A stretch of 8,374 nt of DNA from Planctomycetaceae bacterium (GTDB lineage: Bacteria; Planctomycetota; Planctomycetia; Pirellulales; Pirellulaceae). The position numbers and the translations under genes are program-made. A model generated the notes under the pieces. The model saw only the letters and a list, made by a program, of their open reading frames with translations, ran no database searches and was not told where the DNA came from. Of this stretch, positions 1-5,365 are shown in pieces. The DNA lies in contig JAHEAM010000090.1 of NCBI GenBank assembly GCA_024642765.1, positions 1 to 8,374 on the forward strand. The letters run 5' to 3'. The stretch's first letter is position 1, and every line of letters starts with the position of its first letter.

Positions 1-45
1 TGAATAGGACCACCAAACCTATTGTGGATGCCTCCCCAACGGTTT

Positions 46-81
46 GCGAAACATGGCTCGACTCGAAACTCTATGTTTCGC
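46..81. repeat. 9-bp perfect inverted repeat (hairpin)
   Basis: GCGAAACAT at 46-54 is matched exactly by ATGTTTCGC at 73-81. One G-T and one G-C pair can extend the stem inward to about 11 pairs around a 14-nt loop. No T-run follows on either side, so it does not look like a standard intrinsic terminator. If a gene ends just left of the window it could still be a 3' end structure. Presence of the repeat is seen directly; its function is unknown. Confidence 0.55.
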
Positions 82-183
82 CACCAAACATTTGAGTTAT
101 CACCTCGATTCCATGAAAAAATCGACGAAGTTCTGACCGATATGGCCTCGCAATCGTTAAAATCAATAACCGCATAGATCCGG

Positions 184-212
184 TTGACGTCAGCCGATTG
201 AAGGTATTTGAT
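184..212 (+). promoter_or_regulatory. Weak sigma70-like promoter candidate for the plus-strand gene set
   Basis: TTGACG at 184-189 followed after 17 nt by TTTGAT at 207-212 (four of six matches to the -10 consensus). The -35 half lies inside the 8-bp palindrome TGACGTCA (185-192). A second -35-like TTGACT at 240-245 has only a poor -10 match, about 19 nt downstream. It is a consensus match by eye only, about 84 nt before the first start codon. Confidence 0.2.
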
Positions 213-295
213 TCCGCCAGTCGACGCGAACCATCTGAGTTGACTTACTTTTTGAAATCGCTTGTCTCATTTCGAAAAACCGAGGTTTCAGTCGA

Positions 296-1648
296 ATGAA
301 CTGGAAAATAAGAAAGTCCCTGACGATTTGTTTCGAACTTCATTACGTTTGGGTACGAGTGCTCGTCGCCTTGTCTTTGGTTCTTAATTGTCATGCACGT
401 GTTGCAGCATCACAAGAAGACGAAATGGAACTGATGAATCAAGTCTCTCGACTAGAGGCGAAATTGAACGACCCACTCATCGAAAAACGAGACGAGGCGG
501 AGGCCGAATTAGTCAAGGTTGGACCGGCAGCACTCAAATGGATTTCCTCCTTAAACGACAATATGTCAACCGATCAACGAACCAGAATTAGAAGAGTTCG
601 CGGTGCCCTTGAAGCCATCGCCGCCAAAGCAACTTCACAACCCAGCAAATTCTCTTTATTGGGCGAGAAGAAACTGCCGGAAATTTTGGCTGAGCTCAAA
701 CGTCAAACCGGTAACAATGTTAAGCTGCCAGAAGGAGCCGAGACCGACACGCTTTTACAATGCCACTGGGAAAACGCTTTGTTTTGGGAAGTCGTTCACG
801 ACATTCTGACCGAATCCAAGCTAACTATTGATCCGTACTCTGGCGATGGGATAAATTTAGTCATTATTCCTTCGCCCGATCAAATTTTCGATCCGAATTC
901 TGACGTTGCTGAAGAGCGATTTGCGCCGCTGTATTCAACTGCGGGGGTCGTCTCGATGCATGTCAATCGCATCGACAATAGTATCAACCTAGGGGCGCCC
1001 TCCGCCAGCTACACTTCGATGGAGTTGTCGGTCAATTGGGAACCGCGTTTGAAGCCGATCAACATCGATATGCCCCTCAGCGAAATCTCATACACTGACG
1101 ATCGCGGAACAGTCTACGACAACAAAAACGATCAAGTAATCTCGGCACTCATTCAACCTGAACTTAATGGTGCCGAATTCACGCTCAACCTTCCCCTGAT
1201 CGACCGCAAGGCCTCAGAAATTGCTTCGCTCGACGGCATAATGCACCTACTCGTCCCAGGTCGGCTTGAAAGGTTTGAATTCAAAGATATCGACACGGCA
1301 CAAGAAGGTACTTGGCAAGAAAAAGCGGACGCCAAAGTAACCTATGGCGGCATCTCAAAAAACGAAGATCTGTTTGGCATGAAAATATCCCTTAGTTTCG
1401 CGACCGAAAACAATGCCATGGAATCGCATTATGGCTGGGTGATGCAAAATCGCGTCTTCCTGAAGAAGGCGGATGGCGAAGAGGTCGAGCCAATCGGCTT
1501 CGAGACCTTTCAACAATCAGAAAACGAAGTCGGCCTGATGTATTTATTTGTTGAAATCCCCGCGGGCGCTACCTTATGTTACGAAACACCCGCAGCAATC
1601 GTCAAAATGGAATTGCCTTTTTCATTGAAACGAATCCCATTGCCCTAA
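296..1648 (+). CDS. Secreted hypothetical protein with STN-like domain, planctomycete type
   Basis: I do not recognise a characterised function. The N-terminus has a basic start and a hydrophobic run at about residues 19-31, with an A-x-S/A-x-A-like signal peptidase site near residues 36-39, so export by Sec is likely. Cys32 is preceded by V-L-N, which is not a good lipobox. Residues about 43-113 are charged and helical with a HEAT/PBS-like feel (E-A-E-A-E-L-V-K-V-G-P-A-A-L). Residues about 115-190 alternate helix and strand in the manner of the small STN/secretin N-terminal domain (L-x-E-I-L-A-E-L-K-R-Q-T-G-N, then a buried W/L segment, then I-N-L-V-I-I-P). Residues about 205-450 look beta-rich and end in L-P-F-S-L-K-R-I-P-L-P. 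The ATG at 296 is the first start after an in-frame TGA near 238. No Shine-Dalgarno is visible. The fold assignments are inferences from sequence pattern. Confidence 0.85.
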   Translation: MNWKIRKSLTICFELHYVWVRVLVALSLVLNCHARVAASQEDEMELMNQVSRLEAKLNDPLIEKRDEAEAELVKVGPAALKWISSLNDNMSTDQRTRIRRVRGALEAIAAKATSQPSKFSLLGEKKLPEILAELKRQTGNNVKLPEGAETDTLLQCHWENALFWEVVHDILTESKLTIDPYSGDGINLVIIPSPDQIFDPNSDVAEERFAPLYSTAGVVSMHVNRIDNSINLGAPSASYTSMELSVNWEPRLKPINIDMPLSEISYTDDRGTVYDNKNDQVISALIQPELNGAEFTLNLPLIDRKASEIASLDGIMHLLVPGRLERFEFKDIDTAQEGTWQEKADAKVTYGGISKNEDLFGMKISLSFATENNAMESHYGWVMQNRVFLKKADGEEVEPIGFETFQQSENEVGLMYLFVEIPAGATLCYETPAAIVKMELPFSLKRIPLP

Positions 1649-1678
1649 AGGCCCCCAAAACCCTCGAACGCTCAACCT

Positions 1679-2824
1679 ATGTCGTCGCAAGTGCCTTCGC
1701 TAAAAAAATGCAACATGAATCACAACACTGAGACAATAAGATTACTCCCAAACGAATACTACACTCGCTTCGTTGCCCAGCGTCTGGCCTTCTTCGGGAA
1801 TGGCTCAAGATCTCTCTCCTTACGAATCTTATTGTTGACAACCCTATTGAGCGTAGCACTCCCTGTTTTAGGACAACAGAATCACGAATCTTCGCGTTAC
1901 GATACCGAAAGGGCAGGGCAGGGGCAAAAACTCAGCGGCGCGCTCCAACAAGAAAAATTTGATCCCAGCTTGATCGTCGCGAAATTTGGAAAGCACACCA
2001 TTCAAGCAGGTGACGTCGACTTTCATTTGAATCGAACGGTCAATTTAGATTCCTTGCAAGGTGAAGTCTTGAAACAAGCCCGCGCAACCGCGCTTGAGTA
2101 CTTGATCAACCGTGCCGCGGTCCTCGACACCATTTGCCAAAAGGAAACTTGGCCGGGAGACTCCAAAATCAAAATCCAAGAGGAAGCCACGATCGCCAAC
2201 TTGAATAAAGTTAAAGAAACACTTGAGCGTTATTTGACGTCCAAAGGTATCTCAATGGATTTTTGGCATTCGGAAAATGCCTGGCAAGTTGGTTGGCCAA
2301 TATATCTGGAAAACGTTTGGACCGAGGAAAAACTAAACTCTTATTTTAAAGAACACCAACGCGATTTCGATGGATCGCAGTTGAATGTCGCCCAAATTCT
2401 CTTTGCGGTGCCTAAATCTAATGATGTCGAATCCGTACTTCAGCTTGCTACAAGAACGAAATCGGAAATCGAGCAAGGAAAAATAACTTTTACCGACGCC
2501 GTGGCAAATCATTCGATTGGTCCGTCGAAAGAGAAACTTGGTGAATTGGGTTGGATTCGCCGCCATGAACCGATGCCCGAGGACTTTTCTCAAGTCGCTT
2601 TCGGACTTGATGCCAGCGAGTTGGCCGAGCCTTTCGTTTCACAATTTGGTGTTCATCTGATAAAGTGTCTAGAAGTCAAAGCAGGCAAAAAGATGTTTGG
2701 CGATGCGCGTGCTGACGTCCTCAAAGCCGCAGCACACGTCGAATTCCAGTCCATCGCCAAACACTCGCGTTTGACTCTAGCGATTGAATACGAAAAATCT
2801 TTTCCACACTTTTCAAAACAATGA
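1679..2824 (+). CDS. Exported parvulin-type peptidyl-prolyl cis-trans isomerase (PpiC/SurA-like)
   Basis: Probably a periplasmic folding helper that isomerises X-Pro bonds in exported proteins. A hydrophobic signal core lies at residues about 49-62, ending in L-P-V-L-G before Q-Q. The preceding n-region is unusually long (about 45 residues), and Met13 (ATG at 1715) is an alternative start. Residues 95-230 form a helical SurA-N-like chaperone part (an A-x-F-G-K-H-T-I-Q-A-G-D-V opening is typical). The rotamase domain runs about 234-335: V-A-Q-I-L-F at 237-242, then K-L-G-E-L-G-W-I at 286-293, A-F-G-L, and Q-F-G-V-H-L-I-K at 322-329. His326 matches the second parvulin active-site histidine, but the first is Gln239 here. 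It lies 30 nt after the previous gene, in the same reading frame, with one TAA between them, and is followed after 6 nt by the next gene. No Shine-Dalgarno is seen. Confidence 0.88.
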   Translation: MSSQVPSLKKCNMNHNTETIRLLPNEYYTRFVAQRLAFFGNGSRSLSLRILLLTTLLSVALPVLGQQNHESSRYDTERAGQGQKLSGALQQEKFDPSLIVAKFGKHTIQAGDVDFHLNRTVNLDSLQGEVLKQARATALEYLINRAAVLDTICQKETWPGDSKIKIQEEATIANLNKVKETLERYLTSKGISMDFWHSENAWQVGWPIYLENVWTEEKLNSYFKEHQRDFDGSQLNVAQILFAVPKSNDVESVLQLATRTKSEIEQGKITFTDAVANHSIGPSKEKLGELGWIRRHEPMPEDFSQVAFGLDASELAEPFVSQFGVHLIKCLEVKAGKKMFGDARADVLKAAAHVEFQSIAKHSRLTLAIEYEKSFPHFSKQ

Positions 2825-2830
2825 CGTCGC

Positions 2831-3226
2831 ATGGTCTCGCCACAACACTTTTTTCACCCGCGTGACCAGTTGACATTGGTAATTTTGGCAGGCCTCGGCT
2901 TTTTGGGGATCGCGTTTTTCGTTTGGCAACAGTACCGTGAAAATGGCCATGTGATCGATCTTGATGAAGCGACTCGTTACGACAACAATTTTGTTGTGAA
3001 CATCAATGCAGCCGATTGGCCGGAAATAGCGAACCTGCCTGGCGTTGGCCCCAAATTGGCGCAAGAAATTGTGCGTTACCGAAATGAAAACGGTCCCTAC
3101 CAAGGCGTTGTCGATTTGATGTCGGTGCCTGGAATCGGCCCCAAAAAATTGGAACAAATCCAATCAATGTTGGCCGAGATTCGCCCCAACATTATTTCAC
3201 CCGAAGTCAGAAAAAAAACTCCTTAA
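2831..3226 (+). CDS. Membrane-anchored ComEA-like helix-hairpin-helix protein
   Basis: A 131-residue protein with one hydrophobic segment at residues about 14-32 (L-T-L-V-I-L-A-G-L-G-F-L-G-I-A-F-F-V-W), a short linker, then a paired helix-hairpin-helix unit: N-I-N-A-A-D-W-P-E-I at 57-66, L-P-G-V-G-P-K at 69-75 and V-P-G-I-G-P-K-K at 99-106. This is the ComEA/ComE operon protein 1 pattern, a non-specific double-stranded DNA-binding fold that in competent bacteria captures incoming DNA outside the inner membrane. The N-in single anchor would place the HhH pair on the outer face of the membrane. There is no SLBB domain between anchor and HhH, so it is shorter than the Bacillus type. Its stop lies 19 nt before uvrB. 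Whether it serves DNA uptake or another envelope-DNA role cannot be told from this window. Confidence 0.88.
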   Translation: MVSPQHFFHPRDQLTLVILAGLGFLGIAFFVWQQYRENGHVIDLDEATRYDNNFVVNINAADWPEIANLPGVGPKLAQEIVRYRNENGPYQGVVDLMSVPGIGPKKLEQIQSMLAEIRPNIISPEVRKKTP

Positions 3227-3245
3227 TAGATCGCCGCAATCGTTC

Positions 3246-5345
3246 ATGTTCAATCTCGTCGCTCCATTCAAACCGTCAGGCGATCAACCTCAAGCAATTG
3301 AGGCACTCGTCCGGGCGCTCAAAAACCGCGATCGCCACCAGGTCTTGATGGGTGTTACGGGTTCCGGTAAGACGTTTACAATGGCAAATGTTATTCAGCA
3401 AATGCAGCGACCGACACTCATTCTTTCGCATAACAAAACCCTCGCGGCTCAGCTGTATAGCGAGTTCAAAGAGTTTTTTCCATCCAACGCGGTTCACTAT
3501 TTTGTAAGCTACTACGATTACTACCAGCCCGAAGCCTACATTCCACAACGCGACATCTTCATCGAAAAGGACGCCTCGATTAATTCCGAAATTGATCGTC
3601 TGCGACTTGCAACAACCAGCTCCCTCGTCAGCCGAAAAGATGTCGTGATTGTCGCGAGCGTGTCCAGCATCTACGGCTTAGGTTCGCCTGAGGACTACCG
3701 CAAAATGATGGTATCACTTCGACGCGGTACCGAAATCGACCGAGACAAGATGTTGACGCAACTCGTAGATATTCAATATCAGCGCAACGACATTGGTTTC
3801 GAGCGTTCGAAGTTCCGAGTGCGTGGCGATTGTGTTGAAGTCTGGCCATCTTATGAAGAATATGCCTTTCGAATTGAACTTTGGGGGGACGAGATCGAAC
3901 AACTGTCGATCATCAATCCGCTTACGGGCGAAGTCATCAGCCAGCACGATGAGCTCTTCGTCTATCCCGCTAAACACTTTGTGACGCCCGAATCGCGAAT
4001 CAAGGAAGCAATTGGAATTATCAAAGAAGAACTCGCCGAACGTCTCGAACAATTTCGGGAGCAGGGCAAATTGCTCGAAGCCCAACGCCTCAATGCTCGC
4101 ACTCGGTTCGATATCGAAATGATGGAACAGGTAGGACATTGTCCAGGTATCGAAAACTACAGTCGCCCGCTTGCTGGTAAAAAGGTCGGCGAGACTCCGG
4201 ACACTTTATTTAATTTCTTCCCTGACGATTATTTGCTGTTCATTGATGAATCTCATGTGACCATTCCGCAAATCAGAGCCATGCACGCCGGTGACCGCAG
4301 CCGAAAAATGACACTGGTTGAACACGGGTTTCGTTTGCCGTGTGCCCTCGACAATCGCCCGCTAAAATTTGCAGAGTGGGAGGATAAAATCAACCAGGTG
4401 ATCTTTGTTTCGGCTACTCCGAGTAATTATGAACTTGAAAAATCAGGCGGTGAAGTCGTCGAACAAGTCATTCGCCCGACCGGCCTGTTAGATCCGGAAA
4501 TCGAAGTTGTCCCAGCGAGTGGCCAAGTCCGGCATTTGCTAGATGAAATAGTCAAACGTACGACCCGCGGTGATCGTGTCTTAGTTACCGCTCTTACGAA
4601 ACGACTCGCGGAAGAACTCTCCGCGTACTTTGTCGAGAATGGTGTGGCAAGTAAATGGTTGCATAGTGAACTCGATGCGTTTGAGCGGGTCGAGCTACTA
4701 CAAGATTTGCGGGCCGGCAAATTCGATGTGCTAGTAGGCGTCAACCTGTTGCGAGAGGGTCTCGACCTACCAGAAGTCAGCCTTGTCGCCATTCTTGACG
4801 CCGACAAAGAGGGCTTCCTGCGCAGTGAGACCTCGCTGATCCAAACCATCGGACGGTCGGCTCGGAATGTAAATGCCAAAGTCATTTTATACGCAGACAA
4901 AATGACAGAAGCCATGAAGAACGCGATTGCCGAAACAAATCGCCGCCGCAAAATTCAATCGCAATACAACGACGAGCACGGCATCGTACCGACAACCGTG
5001 AAAAAGAGCATCTCCGTCGGCATTGAATCGGGAGTTGATGCGCATCGACGAGCTACTGACGCGGTGAAACAGTCGGAAGACGTCGTCTATGTGACCGACG
5101 AGCACATTCGCGAAATTGAAAAAGACATGTTGGCCGCCGCAGAAGAACTTGATTTCGAACGCGCAGCTGCCCTCCGCGATCGGTTGTCGCAACTACAAGA
5201 CATGGTGGGGCAACCGATGTCGAATGCAACCATGTCGGTCAGGGAATCCTCTAAAGGCAAACGCGGTCGCCGCCGCGGAAAAAGTAGCGTCTCTCCAACA
5301 GGTAGACGCGGAGGCAAGATTCCTCGTCCCAAATCGATGGAATAA
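3246..5345 (+). CDS. uvrB: UvrABC excision nuclease subunit B
   Basis: UvrB receives damaged DNA from UvrA, verifies the lesion and recruits UvrC for dual incision in nucleotide excision repair in the cytoplasm. The whole family signature is present: opening P-F-x-P-S-G-D-Q-P-Q-A-I, Walker A G-V-T-G-S-G-K-T at 36-43, the Tyr-rich beta-hairpin Y-Y-D-Y-Y-Q-P-E-A-Y at 89-98 that inserts between DNA strands, Walker B D-E-S-H at 334-337, motif III-like S-A-T-P-S-N-Y-E at 389-396, the block around L-L-R-E-G-L-D-L-P-E-V (501-511), and motif VI Q-T-I-G-R-S-A-R-N at 533-541 (Ser in place of the commoner second Ala). A UVR domain that contacts UvrC spans about 618-654. At 699 residues it is about 25 longer than the E. 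coli protein because of a basic tail from about 659. The start fits the family alignment exactly. No Shine-Dalgarno precedes it. Confidence 0.99.
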   Translation: MFNLVAPFKPSGDQPQAIEALVRALKNRDRHQVLMGVTGSGKTFTMANVIQQMQRPTLILSHNKTLAAQLYSEFKEFFPSNAVHYFVSYYDYYQPEAYIPQRDIFIEKDASINSEIDRLRLATTSSLVSRKDVVIVASVSSIYGLGSPEDYRKMMVSLRRGTEIDRDKMLTQLVDIQYQRNDIGFERSKFRVRGDCVEVWPSYEEYAFRIELWGDEIEQLSIINPLTGEVISQHDELFVYPAKHFVTPESRIKEAIGIIKEELAERLEQFREQGKLLEAQRLNARTRFDIEMMEQVGHCPGIENYSRPLAGKKVGETPDTLFNFFPDDYLLFIDESHVTIPQIRAMHAGDRSRKMTLVEHGFRLPCALDNRPLKFAEWEDKINQVIFVSATPSNYELEKSGGEVVEQVIRPTGLLDPEIEVVPASGQVRHLLDEIVKRTTRGDRVLVTALTKRLAEELSAYFVENGVASKWLHSELDAFERVELLQDLRAGKFDVLVGVNLLREGLDLPEVSLVAILDADKEGFLRSETSLIQTIGRSARNVNAKVILYADKMTEAMKNAIAETNRRRKIQSQYNDEHGIVPTTVKKSISVGIESGVDAHRRATDAVKQSEDVVYVTDEHIREIEKDMLAAAEELDFERAAALRDRLSQLQDMVGQPMSNATMSVRESSKGKRGRRRGKSSVSPTGRRGGKIPRPKSME

Positions 5346-5365
5346 GAACATTTCAACTGCAAGAG
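5346..5365. other. 20-bp convergent intergenic gap without visible terminator
   Basis: The uvrB TAA and the TAG of the minus-strand dehydrogenase are separated by only 20 bp that contain no inverted repeat and no T-run on either strand. Termination must therefore be factor-dependent or use signals inside the flanking coding ends, and the two transcripts may overlap at their 3' ends. Confidence 0.6.

Larger units (their letters stand above)
1..295. other. Upstream region without a supportable gene
   Basis: I find no convincing gene here. On the plus strand one frame is open from an ATG at 28 to a TAG at 175-177 (49 codons). A second is open from 117 to a TGA at 297-299 that overlaps the ATG of the next gene, but it has no ATG or GTG, only TTG codons (first at 198). 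On the minus strand a frame is open without a stop from 266 down to the left edge, yet contains no ATG, GTG or TTG. The stretch may be a decayed gene or plain intergenic DNA. It also carries an inverted repeat (46-81), the 9-bp direct repeat CCACCAAAC at 10-18 and 81-89, and a weak promoter-like pair. Confidence 0.5.

Noticed and set aside
156..162. GTTAAAA as a programmed -1 frameshift site
   Set aside because: It does not meet the X-XXY-YYZ rule strictly, no downstream stimulator is evident, and neither frame is supported as a gene.
380..394. Lipoprotein signal at Cys32 of the first protein
   Set aside because: The residue before Cys is Asn and the -3/-2 residues do not fit a lipobox; an ordinary signal peptide fits better.
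1646..1681. Stop-codon readthrough fusing the first two proteins, which share a frame
   Set aside because: The second protein has its own start and signal-peptide-like segment, and TAA is an efficient stop; the shared frame is a one-in-three chance.
3714..4139. 141-codon minus-strand frame inside uvrB
   Set aside because: Antisense to conserved uvrB sequence, with no start signal or domain pattern.
4427..4951. 174-codon open frame on the minus strand inside uvrB
   Set aside because: It lies wholly antisense to strongly conserved uvrB motifs, and its translation is Ser/Arg-rich without any recognisable domain; it is a shadow of the real gene.
5262..5277. CGCGG/CCGCG hairpin near the end of uvrB as a terminator
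   Set aside because: Only a 5-bp stem, formed by Arg codons, with no T-run after it on either strand.
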